DNA of 5,873 nucleotides from Ruminococcus flavefaciens (GCA_002350065.1 DEDQ01000004.1:38227-44099); one strand, 5' to 3'. Positions 1 to 5,173 are shown, numbered from the stretch's first letter. Notes: generated by a model from the sequence alone, not told the origin. Made by a program: numbers and translations.

Positions 1-1952
1 ACGAACACGCTCATCATCATCACGATGAGCATTGCGAGTGTGGACATGAGCATACACATGAGCATGAACACTCTCACGAGCATTCACACGAGCATTCTCA
101 CGGCGCAGAAAATGCTGAGTTTATCCCCCTCATTGTAGGAGTTGTTCTGTTCGCGGGAGCTCTGGCAGTTCATCATCTGACGGGACTTCTTCCGCTTGCT
201 ATAGCTCTGTATGCGGCGGCTTACATCACTCTTGGAATCAACGTTCTGAAAGCGACAGTAAAGAATGTTCTTGCCGGAAACTTTTTCGATGAAAACTTCC
301 TCATGACAGTTGCAACGCTCGGAGCATTCGCTCTCGGTGAGTATGCGGAGGCTGTGGGAGTAGTGCTGTTTTTCCGTATCGGTGAAATGTTCGAGGACAT
401 TGCAGTTGCGAAGAGCCGCAAGGCTATCACAGATGTTGCCGAGCTCCGCGTTGAGGAGGCGGACGTCCTCCGAAACGGCGAATTTGTACGTATCGATGCT
501 GACGAGATAGAAGTCGGAGATATACTCAGGATAAAGGTCGGCGAGCGCATAGCTGTTGACGGAGTTGTTTCGTCCGGCAGCTCGCGGATAGACACATCTG
601 CTGTTAACGGCGAGCCCGTACCTGTTTCCGTGAACGAGGGAGACAGCATTTTCTCAGGCTGTATCAATCTCACGAATGCATTTGAGCTCCGCGCTGAGGC
701 GGCTGCCGACGATTCGATGATATCGAAGATAGCCCGCGCAGTAGAGGACGCTTCTGCCGAAAAGCCGCATATCGACCGTTTTATTACCCGCTTTTCAAAG
801 GTTTATACGCCTATTGTTATTGCTGCGGCAGTTCTGACTGCAGTACTCGGAAGTCTTCTTACCGGTGACTGGCAGAAATGGATATATTCTGCACTGACAT
901 TCCTTGTTATAAGCTGCCCGTGCGCACTGGTTCTGAGCGTTCCGCTCGCCTATTTTTCGGGCATAGGAGCAGCTTCAAAGCTGGGTATACTCTTCAAGGG
1001 CGGCAACTCTCTTGAAGCGCTTGGCAGGGTCAAGGCTATAGCATTTGACAAGACCGGCACACTCACAGACGGAAGCTTTTCTGTTACCGAGGTGAACAGC
1101 TTCGGCAGCATGGACAAGAGTGAGCTTCTTCGACTTTGCGGAAGCTGCGAGCAGATATCGACTCACCCTGTTGCAGAGAGCATTACAGCATACTGCCGTG
1201 AAAATGAGATACATCTTTCCGAGCCGGAGAATGCTTCTGAAATTGCGGGCAGGGGAGTTGAGGCTAAAGTCAGCGGTAAAACCGTACTTTGCGGAAATAT
1301 GAAGCTCATGCGTGAGAAGAATGTAGCAGTGCCGGAGCAGTCTGCTGATGTAATAGGAACAGCCGTATATATAGCAGTTGACGGCTCAGTTGAGGGCATG
1401 ATACTTGTATCGGATAAGGTCAAAAAGTCCGCGGAAGGAGCGGTCAAGTCGCTGAAAGCAATGGGAATCACCTCGGCAATGTACACAGGAGATGTTCCTG
1501 AAACGGCCGGAAAGGTCGGCAGCAAGCTCGGAGTTGACATTGCGAAGGGAGGACTTCTTCCCGATGAAAAGCTTGCAGAGCTGAATGGACTCCGCCAAAA
1601 GTACGGAGCAGTCATGTTTGTCGGAGACGGCATCAACGATGCCCCTGTCCTTGCGGGCGCTGACGTAGGCGGAGCAATGCAGAGCGGCGCTGACCTTGCA
1701 CTTGAAGCGGCTGACGCGGTGTTCATGAGCAGCGAACCGGAATCTGTCGTAACAGCCAAGAAGATAGCAGATAAAACGCTTCGCATCTCATATGAGAACA
1801 TCATTTTTGCACTTGCTGTAAAGGCGGCAGTGCTTGTGCTCGGACTCATAGGTCACCCGAATATGTGGCTTGCGGTATTTGCTGACTCAGGCACGGCAAT
1901 GCTTCTGATACTGAATTCTATCCGGGCTCTTAACACAAAAAAGTACAAATAA
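1..1952 (+). CDS. cadA: P1B-type heavy-metal exporting ATPase (Zn/Cd/Pb, CadA/ZntA type), 5' partial
   Basis: Inner-membrane pump that uses ATP to export divalent soft metals. The frame is open from the first full codon at position 3, has no in-frame start before 303, and already encodes a His-rich tail and TM1-TM2 there, so the true start lies upstream; beginning at 303 would delete the first membrane pair. In visible-fragment numbering (649 residues): His-rich tail 2-33; TM1-TM2 about 43-80; TM3-TM4 about 100-130; actuator motif NGEP 202-205; metal-site CPC 305-307 in TM6; phosphorylated Asp349 in DKTGT; His388-Pro of the ATP-binding HP motif; GDGINDAP 541-548; Lys607 in TM7 and Asp628 in TM8. 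The last two match the residues that mark the Zn/Cd/Pb (P1B-2) class and argue against copper. Any N-terminal HMA domain would be outside the window. Oddity: Asn replaces the usual Thr of TGE. Substrate assignment is by motif, so the exact metal is uncertain. Confidence 0.95.
   Translation, partial: EHAHHHHDEHCECGHEHTHEHEHSHEHSHEHSHGAENAEFIPLIVGVVLFAGALAVHHLTGLLPLAIALYAAAYITLGINVLKATVKNVLAGNFFDENFLMTVATLGAFALGEYAEAVGVVLFFRIGEMFEDIAVAKSRKAITDVAELRVEEADVLRNGEFVRIDADEIEVGDILRIKVGERIAVDGVVSSGSSRIDTSAVNGEPVPVSVNEGDSIFSGCINLTNAFELRAEAAADDSMISKIARAVEDASAEKPHIDRFITRFSKVYTPIVIAAAVLTAVLGSLLTGDWQKWIYSALTFLVISCPCALVLSVPLAYFSGIGAASKLGILFKGGNSLEALGRVKAIAFDKTGTLTDGSFSVTEVNSFGSMDKSELLRLCGSCEQISTHPVAESITAYCRENEIHLSEPENASEIAGRGVEAKVSGKTVLCGNMKLMREKNVAVPEQSADVIGTAVYIAVDGSVEGMILVSDKVKKSAEGAVKSLKAMGITSAMYTGDVPETAGKVGSKLGVDIAKGGLLPDEKLAELNGLRQKYGAVMFVGDGINDAPVLAGADVGGAMQSGADLALEAADAVFMSSEPESVVTAKKIADKTLRISYENIIFALAVKAAVLVLGLIGHPNMWLAVFADSGTAMLLILNSIRALNTKKYK
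45..101 (+). repeat. His-Glu-His-Ser/Thr tandem repeat coding a metal-binding tail
   Basis: Degenerate 12-base units encode the tetrapeptide His-Glu-His-Ser/Thr, with units at 45-56, 63-74, 75-86 and 87-98; the last two differ at one base. Together with the preceding His run (6-23) and a Cys-Glu-Cys at 33-41, 16 of the first 34 visible residues are His. Such tails precede the first membrane helix in several Zn/Cd ATPases and are thought to bind metal in the cytoplasm. The repeat is coding, not intergenic. Confidence 0.85.
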
Positions 1953-1957
1953 GGAGG
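1951..1957 (+). promoter_or_regulatory. Ribosome binding site overlapping the upstream stop codon
   Basis: AAGGAGG begins inside the TAA stop (1950-1952) of the ATPase gene and lies 6 bases before the ATG at 1964. It fixes the methyltransferase start, and the arrangement points to translational coupling within one transcript. Confidence 0.85.
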
Positions 1958-1963
1958 AAGGCT

Positions 1964-2560
1964 ATGTTCTGGAACAAGGTAGCGCCGTTGTACGATGCAT
2001 TTGAGACTCTTTTGAACAAACGCGTTTACAACGGTACAGGAAAGGCAGTCGCTGAGGAGATATGCAGCACTGACAATGTCCTTGAATGTGCGAGCGGAAC
2101 TGGTTCGATAACGAAGTATATCGCTCCTGTATGCAGGAGACTGACGGCAACTGATATGTCAGCCGGAATGCTTCGTCAGAACGAGAAAAAGTGCATGAAA
2201 TTCGGCAATGTCAGGTTCAAATATGCCGATATCATGCATCTGAAATGCCCGGACGGAGCATTCGACAAGGTCGTTGCCGGAAACGTGATACACCTGCTCG
2301 ACGAGCCTGAACTCGCCGTCAAGGAGCTGTGCAGAGCCTGCAAGCCCGGCGGAAAGGTAATAATCCCGACGTACATCAACGACGATGGAGGAAAGCTCAG
2401 TTTTTGTGCGGCTTTTCTGGAGAAGATAGGGCTGAGATTTACGCGAACATTCAATGAAGAAACGTATATAGAGTTTTTCATGAACGCAGGATATGAAAAC
2501 GTCGGGTATCATGTAGTCGAGGGGAGAATGCCCTGCATGATAGCGGTCATCGAAAAATAA
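1964..2560 (+). CDS. Class I SAM-dependent methyltransferase (Methyltransf_11/UbiE-like), substrate unknown
   Basis: A 198-residue cytoplasmic methyltransferase with the Rossmann-like SAM fold. The N-terminal WNKVAPLYDAFE helix is typical of UbiE-like enzymes. Motif I is VLECASGTG (39-47), with the acidic residue that should hold the SAM ribose at Asp64 in LTATDMS; FDKVVAGNVIHLL is the motif II region and LCRACKPGGKVIIPTY is motif III. The protein is shorter than MenG/UbiE (about 230-250 residues), so quinone methylation is not assumed. It starts 11 bases after the metal ATPase with a shared SD/stop overlap, so a role in the same stress response is possible. It is rich in Cys (34, 42, 57 and several later, including a Pro-Cys near the C-terminus), but I cannot show the Cys pattern of arsenite methyltransferase ArsM. 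Fold is certain; substrate is unknown. Confidence 0.9.
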   Translation: MFWNKVAPLYDAFETLLNKRVYNGTGKAVAEEICSTDNVLECASGTGSITKYIAPVCRRLTATDMSAGMLRQNEKKCMKFGNVRFKYADIMHLKCPDGAFDKVVAGNVIHLLDEPELAVKELCRACKPGGKVIIPTYINDDGGKLSFCAAFLEKIGLRFTRTFNEETYIEFFMNAGYENVGYHVVEGRMPCMIAVIEK

Positions 2561-2591
2561 AAATACAGGTGTGACGCTTTGTCACACCTGT
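2553..2591 (-). terminator. Rho-independent terminator shared by convergent genes, strongest on minus strand
   Basis: A perfect 11-bp inverted repeat, ACAGGTGTGAC (2565-2575) and GTCACACCTGT (2581-2591), flanks a 5-base loop. Read on the minus strand it is followed by ATTTTTATTTTT (2564-2553), a good U-tract. On the plus strand the downstream sequence is only weakly T-rich, so it would terminate the methyltransferase transcript less well. The radical SAM stop codon (2582-2584) lies in the stem, and the U-tract is complementary to the last codons of the methyltransferase. Confidence 0.85.
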
Positions 2592-3529
2592 TCAGGTTTA
2601 TAGAGCTTTCCCTGCCATGTATCGAGCTCTGCGAGACGCTTGTCTATGCCGCCGAGCACGGAGATCTTGTCTGCGCTCCATGCAGGAGCAATGAGCTTTT
2701 TCTTGTCGCCGTCGCCGGTAATGCGCTCTATGACGGTTTCCGGCGGGAGCAGTTCAAGCTGCCGGACGATAACATCAATGTATTCCTCTCGCGTAAGGAG
2801 AGAGAGATTGCCGGCATTGTACATTTCCGCGAGCTTTGTTCCCTCTATTACGTGGAGCATCTGAAGCTTTACGCCGTCCGGAGCGAGCTGAGCTGTCTGT
2901 CGGGCTGTTTCTATCATCATGTCGGGAGTTTCGCCCGGCAGTCCGTTGATGATATGCAGACATACCCGAAGTCCTCGTGTCTTTAGTTTCTCGTAGCCTT
3001 CGAGAAACTCCTCATGTGTGCAGCAGCGGTTTATGCGCTCTATCGTGGAGTTGTGAACGCTTTGCATACCGAGCTCAACGGTCAGGGATGACCGTTTGCT
3101 GAGCTCGCAGAGGAGGCTGAGGACATCATCGGGCAGACAGTCAGCGCGTGTGCCGATAGCCAGTCCCGCGATATACGGGAAAGACAGGGCTGTTTCATAA
3201 ACCTCGCGCAGCCTTTCTGCCGGCGCATAAGTATTTGTATTCGCCTGAAAATAGGCGATGATAGGAACATCTTCCCATTTTTTGAAGATGCGTTCGTGCT
3301 CGGACTCTATCTGCTCGCTGACGCTGAGTGCCGGCTTTGTGAAGTATCCGCTGCCGCCGTCGCAGAAAATACAGCCGCCCGAGCCTTTGCTCCCGTCGAT
3401 ATTCGGACAGGTAAAACCGCAGTCTATCACGGCTTTATACAGCTTATGACCGTATACGCTGCGGAAGTGGTAATTCAGCGTATGATAGCGTTTATTGTCG
3501 ATAGAGTACAAAAATGGACTTTTGCTCAT
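2582..3529 (-). CDS. Radical SAM protein, YhcC/TIGR01212 family
   Basis: A 315-residue cytoplasmic [4Fe-4S] radical SAM protein of the Elp3/MiaB-like superfamily. The family's exact reaction is not known to me. Near the N-terminus, GFTCPNIDG followed by GGCIFC gives the extended cluster motif Cys41-X11-Cys53-X2-Cys56 that marks TIGR01212, in place of the ordinary CX3CX2C. Later signatures are FQANTNTYAP (about 94-103), AIGTRADCLPDD, TVELGMQSVHNSTIERINR, LHIINGLPGET and the C-terminal ITGDGDKKKLIAPAWS, all in family order, and the length is as usual. Cys37, four residues before the first ligand, looks extra compared with E. coli YhcC. The ATG at 3529 is chosen for its SD (GAGGTGA, 3540-3534). 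The gene is monocistronic, with its own promoter at 3576-3548 and the shared terminator at its end. Confidence 0.93.
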   Translation of the reverse strand: MSKSPFLYSIDNKRYHTLNYHFRSVYGHKLYKAVIDCGFTCPNIDGSKGSGGCIFCDGGSGYFTKPALSVSEQIESEHERIFKKWEDVPIIAYFQANTNTYAPAERLREVYETALSFPYIAGLAIGTRADCLPDDVLSLLCELSKRSSLTVELGMQSVHNSTIERINRCCTHEEFLEGYEKLKTRGLRVCLHIINGLPGETPDMMIETARQTAQLAPDGVKLQMLHVIEGTKLAEMYNAGNLSLLTREEYIDVIVRQLELLPPETVIERITGDGDKKKLIAPAWSADKISVLGGIDKRLAELDTWQGKLYKPEQV

Positions 3530-3533
3530 GCTC

Positions 3534-3540
3534 TCACCTC
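3534..3540 (-). promoter_or_regulatory. Ribosome binding site of the radical SAM gene
   Basis: On the minus strand GAGGTGA, an exact match to the 16S anti-SD complement, sits 4 bases before the ATG (7 bases from the GAGG core). It supports the start at 3529. Confidence 0.8.
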
Positions 3541-3547
3541 AATGAAT

Positions 3548-3576
3548 ATCGTAACACATCGAAAAAAACTTGTCAA
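3548..3576 (-). promoter_or_regulatory. Sigma-70-type promoter for the radical SAM gene
   Basis: On the minus strand, TTGACA (3576-3571), a 17-base spacer, then TACGAT (3553-3548) preceded by TG at the extended -10 position. The -35 is consensus and the -10 matches 4 of 6. The start point would be near 3541, leaving a leader of only about 12 bases with the SD close to the 5' end. Confidence 0.6.
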
Positions 3577-3624
3577 TATATTGTTTTATACGGTAAAAAT
3601 ATACTGCATCTTGAGTCTAAACAC

Positions 3625-3653
3625 TTGACAAAAAGACTGTTTTCGGGTAGAAT
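3625..3653 (+). promoter_or_regulatory. Distal sigma-70-type promoter (P1) for the MinD-like operon
   Basis: TTGACA (3625-3630), a 17-base spacer, then TAGAAT (3648-3653). It matches 11 of 12 consensus positions. Transcription would start near 3660, giving a leader of about 210 bases that passes through P2. It is oriented back-to-back with the radical SAM promoter, with the two -35 boxes about 50 bases apart. Confidence 0.6.
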
Positions 3654-3674
3654 AATAAATGGTATAGTTGAATA

Positions 3675-3706
3675 GATTTGTTTTATTTGTCAGAAGTGAA
3701 CAAATC
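3675..3706 (+). repeat. 8-bp inverted repeat between tandem promoters
   Basis: GATTTGTT (3675-3682) and AACAAATC (3699-3706) are perfect inverted copies separated by 16 bases, just downstream of the P1 start. This could be a repressor site or a weak AT-rich RNA hairpin. The right arm is followed by AAC and GTTG precedes the left arm, so the symmetry extends imperfectly. The role is not known. Confidence 0.4.
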
Positions 3707-3761
3707 AACATAGCTAAATGAGTTGAAATGCACAATTTTCCGATATGTACAAAAAACCCCT

Positions 3762-3790
3762 TTGACAAAAACTACATTTTGTGATATAAT
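3762..3790 (+). promoter_or_regulatory. Proximal promoter (P2): perfect consensus with extended -10
   Basis: TTGACA (3762-3767), exactly 17 bases, then TATAAT (3785-3790), with TG at 3782-3783 giving an extended -10. All 12 core bases match consensus, so basal strength should be very high. The start would be near 3797, about 75 bases before the ATG at 3873. It also shows that the longer open frame from 3723 is not the gene, because its first codons lie upstream of this promoter. Confidence 0.85.
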
Positions 3791-3798
3791 GTACATTA
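3787..3798 (+). promoter_or_regulatory. Operator-like palindrome over the P2 -10 box and start site
   Basis: TAATGTACATTA is a perfect 12-bp palindrome covering the end of the -10 box and the predicted start. A second overlapping symmetry pairs TACATT (3773-3778) with AATGTA (3788-3793). The core TGTACA recurs upstream at 3746-3751, 44 bases away. The position fits a repressor site, but AT-rich palindromes arise by chance and no regulator gene is in the window. Confidence 0.4.
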
Positions 3799-3823
3799 GG
3801 ATTATTATTAAGATAATATTTTG

Positions 3824-3862
3824 CAGATTCCGATCTGTCAATAATGGCTCCGGATATCGGAA
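3824..3862 (+). promoter_or_regulatory. Leader with mutually exclusive hairpins next to the RBS
   Basis: Three pairings compete in the 5' leader of the MinD-like gene. Hairpin A is CAGAT (3824-3828) with ATCTG (3833-3837) around a TCCG loop. Pairing B is TTCCGAT (3828-3834) with ATCGGAA (3856-3862), which would consume the loop of A and the first bases of the SD (AAAGGA, 3861-3866). Hairpin C is TCCG (3849-3852) with CGGA (3858-3861). A translational switch is possible. I recognise no known riboswitch or T-box. Confidence 0.3.
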
Positions 3863-3872
3863 AGGAAAAACT

Positions 3873-4610
3873 ATGTCAAAGATCATCGCAGTTACATCAG
3901 GCAAGGGCGGCACAGGAAAGTCAACAGTATGTGCTGGTCTTGGTTATACTCTCGCAAAGCAGGGTCACAGAACTCTCTTGATCGAGCTCGATTTCGGTCT
4001 CAGATGTCTCGATATCATGTTCGGACTTGAAAACGATATCAAATATGACCTCGGCGACGTTCTCAGCGGACGCAAATCTGCTCTTGACGCTGTATGTCAG
4101 ACTCCCATGGCGAATAATCTCAGCGTTCTCTGTGCTCCCAAGACGCTTACAAGCGTTACTGCGGAACAGATCGTTGATATCTGCCGTTCGGTAAAGAAAT
4201 ATTTCGAGTATATCATCATCGATACCGGTGCCGGCATCAGCTCGCACGTTTTCGACATAGTTGAGCAGGCAAACCTCATTCTTGTTGTTTCAACTCCTGA
4301 CCCTGTATGCATGAGAGACGCAGGTCTCATGTCAGATGAGTTCTACAACCGCGGCAATAAGAGCCAGCGTCTTATCATCAACAAGATAAGCAAGAAGGTC
4401 ATCGGTGAAGCCCTCGTATCAAACCTTGACGAGATCATAGATAAGGTCGGCGTTCAGCTTATCGGAGTTATCCCCGACGACTTCAAGATGACAGTCGCTA
4501 CAGGTAAGGGTAATCCGATACCTACTGATTCTGCCGCCCTCAAAGCGTTTGACGCTATATCAAAGAGACTTGGCGGAGAATTTGTTCCGCTTACAGTAAA
4601 AACTGCTTAA
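3873..4610 (+). CDS. MinD/ParA-type P-loop ATPase lacking the MinD membrane-targeting helix
   Basis: A 245-residue deviant-Walker-A ATPase of the family that dimerises on ATP to position cell structures. The start at 3873 has the SD AAAGGA 6 bases upstream and follows promoter P2. KGGTGKST (11-18) carries both Lys11 and Lys16, as in MinD. ELDFGLRCLD (38-47) matches MinD's DADIGLRNLD but with Glu38 in place of the first Asp. GLENDIKYDLGDVLSGR is strongly MinD-like. Walker B is IIIDTGAGIS with Asp117, where MinD has DSPAG; DTGAG and TPDP (141-144) recall the FlhG/YlxH flagellar-number family. The protein ends soon after the last ATPase helix (SKRLGGEFVPL), lacking the C-terminal amphipathic helix of MinD (265-270 residues). 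No MinC or MinE is adjacent; the partner is the MgsA-like gene 42 bases downstream. Automated annotation would likely say MinD, but a division-site role is not shown. Confidence 0.88.
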   Translation: MSKIIAVTSGKGGTGKSTVCAGLGYTLAKQGHRTLLIELDFGLRCLDIMFGLENDIKYDLGDVLSGRKSALDAVCQTPMANNLSVLCAPKTLTSVTAEQIVDICRSVKKYFEYIIIDTGAGISSHVFDIVEQANLILVVSTPDPVCMRDAGLMSDEFYNRGNKSQRLIINKISKKVIGEALVSNLDEIIDKVGVQLIGVIPDDFKMTVATGKGNPIPTDSAALKAFDAISKRLGGEFVPLTVKTA

Positions 4611-4626
4611 TCAGCTAAAAATAGAT

Positions 4627-4645
4627 CCGCTCAGCGGGGAAAGGA
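4627..4645 (+). promoter_or_regulatory. Small hairpin and ribosome binding site before the MgsA-like gene
   Basis: CCGC (4627-4630) and GCGG (4634-4637) form a short GC stem with a TCA loop, followed by the SD AAAGGA (4640-4645), 7 bases before the ATG at 4653. There is no T-run after the stem, so it is not a terminator. The two genes are probably co-transcribed, and the SD confirms the start. Confidence 0.5.
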
Positions 4646-4652
4646 CGGAAAA

Positions 4653-5054
4653 ATGAAAATTGCTATCATTGCCCATGACGCAAAGAAGGAGCTCATGGTA
4701 CAGTTCTGCAGTGCGTACTGCGGAATCCTCTCCAAGCACACCCTTATGGCTACTAATACTACAGGAAAGCAGGTAAGTGAGGCAACAGGTCTGCCTATAA
4801 AGCGCTACCTGAGCGGACGCGGCGGCGCTGAACAAATACTTGCGCTGCTTTCGTGCAATGAGGTCGATGTGCTTCTCTTCTTCAGAGACCCCATCAATCC
4901 CAAGGCGACTGACGTGAATGATATGAATCTTCTCAGATTATGCGACGTTCACAACGTTCCCGTTGCAACGAATATCGCTACTGCAGAAGCTCTGATACTC
5001 GCGCTTGAAAGAGGCGATCTCGACTGGCGTGAAGTCGGCAACCCAAGCATATGA
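4653..5054 (+). CDS. mgsA: Methylglyoxal synthase homologue with altered catalytic residues
   Basis: A 133-residue protein of the methylglyoxal synthase family, whose members convert dihydroxyacetone phosphate to methylglyoxal plus phosphate. It is close in length to B. subtilis MgsA (137). Family motifs align throughout: IAHDAKKELM (6-15, His8 = E. coli His19, Lys12 = Lys23), ATNTTG (33-38; phosphate-binding ATGTTG with Gly changed to Asn), LSG (53-55), DVLLFFRDP (72-80), and LRLCDVHNVPVATNIATAE (94-112). Catalytic positions differ: E. coli Asp71 is Glu60, His98 is Thr86 and Asp101 is Asn89. There is also a one-residue deletion after Glu60, where GGDQQ becomes GAEQI. The enzyme activity is therefore doubtful; it may be a ligand-binding MGS-fold protein. 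It is second in a two-gene operon with the MinD-like ATPase and is followed by a hairpin terminator. Family membership is clear, so the symbol denotes family only. Confidence 0.88.
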   Translation: MKIAIIAHDAKKELMVQFCSAYCGILSKHTLMATNTTGKQVSEATGLPIKRYLSGRGGAEQILALLSCNEVDVLLFFRDPINPKATDVNDMNLLRLCDVHNVPVATNIATAEALILALERGDLDWREVGNPSI

Positions 5055-5087
5055 ATTAGCGGCTTTCTGCTTTGGCAGATGAGCTGT

Positions 5088-5115
5088 AATTGTCCCTTAG
5101 TCAAGGGACAATTTT
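5088..5115 (+). terminator. Rho-independent terminator after the MgsA-like gene
   Basis: AATTGTCCCTT (5088-5098) and AAGGGACAATT (5103-5113) make a perfect 11-bp stem with an AGTC loop. The tail is short (TTTT at 5112-5115, partly in the stem). A weaker hairpin, TCTGC/GCAGA (5066-5079), precedes it. Together they probably end the two-gene transcript, though some read-through into hisS is possible. Confidence 0.75.
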
Positions 5116-5140
5116 CATGTAAAGACGATTTGCTTTATTG

Positions 5141-5164
5141 TATAAAGAAATATAACCGGAAAGG
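5141..5164 (+). promoter_or_regulatory. Ribosome binding site and weak promoter candidate for hisS
   Basis: The SD GGAAAGG (5158-5164) lies 9 bases before the ATG at 5174 and supports that start. TATAAA (5141-5146) and TATAAC (5151-5156) resemble -10 boxes but have no convincing -35 at 16-18 bases; TTTGCT (5129-5134) is the best for the second. The promoter call is weak; the SD call is firm. Confidence 0.35.
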
Positions 5165-5173
5165 CTGAAAATT

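Noticed and set aside
45..101. Tandem repeat as a CRISPR array or non-coding satellite
   Set aside because: Units are 12 bases with no spacers and stay in frame as HEHS within the ATPase coding frame.
303..305. ATG at 303 as the ATPase start
   Set aside because: The frame is open upstream and encodes the first two membrane helices and the His-rich tail, so the start lies before the window.
1163..1849. Minus-strand open frame of 228 residues inside the ATPase gene
   Set aside because: Ser/Thr/Ala-rich low-complexity translation antisense to conserved P-type ATPase motifs, with no recognisable domain; a codon-bias shadow.
1964..2560. Arsenite methyltransferase ArsM or MenG/UbiE
   Set aside because: Too short for either, and the conserved ArsM Cys arrangement cannot be identified; left as substrate unknown.
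2579..2986. Plus-strand open frame of 135 residues
   Set aside because: Antisense to the C-terminal third of the radical SAM protein and starting inside the terminator loop; no domain recognised.
3723..3872. 50-residue N-terminal extension of the MinD-like protein
   Set aside because: Its codons begin upstream of the -35 box of the consensus promoter, the translation looks random, and Lys11/Lys16 numbering matches MinD only from the ATG at 3873.
4627..4637. Terminator between the MinD-like and MgsA-like genes
   Set aside because: The stem is only 4 bp and is followed by the purine-rich SD, not a T-run.
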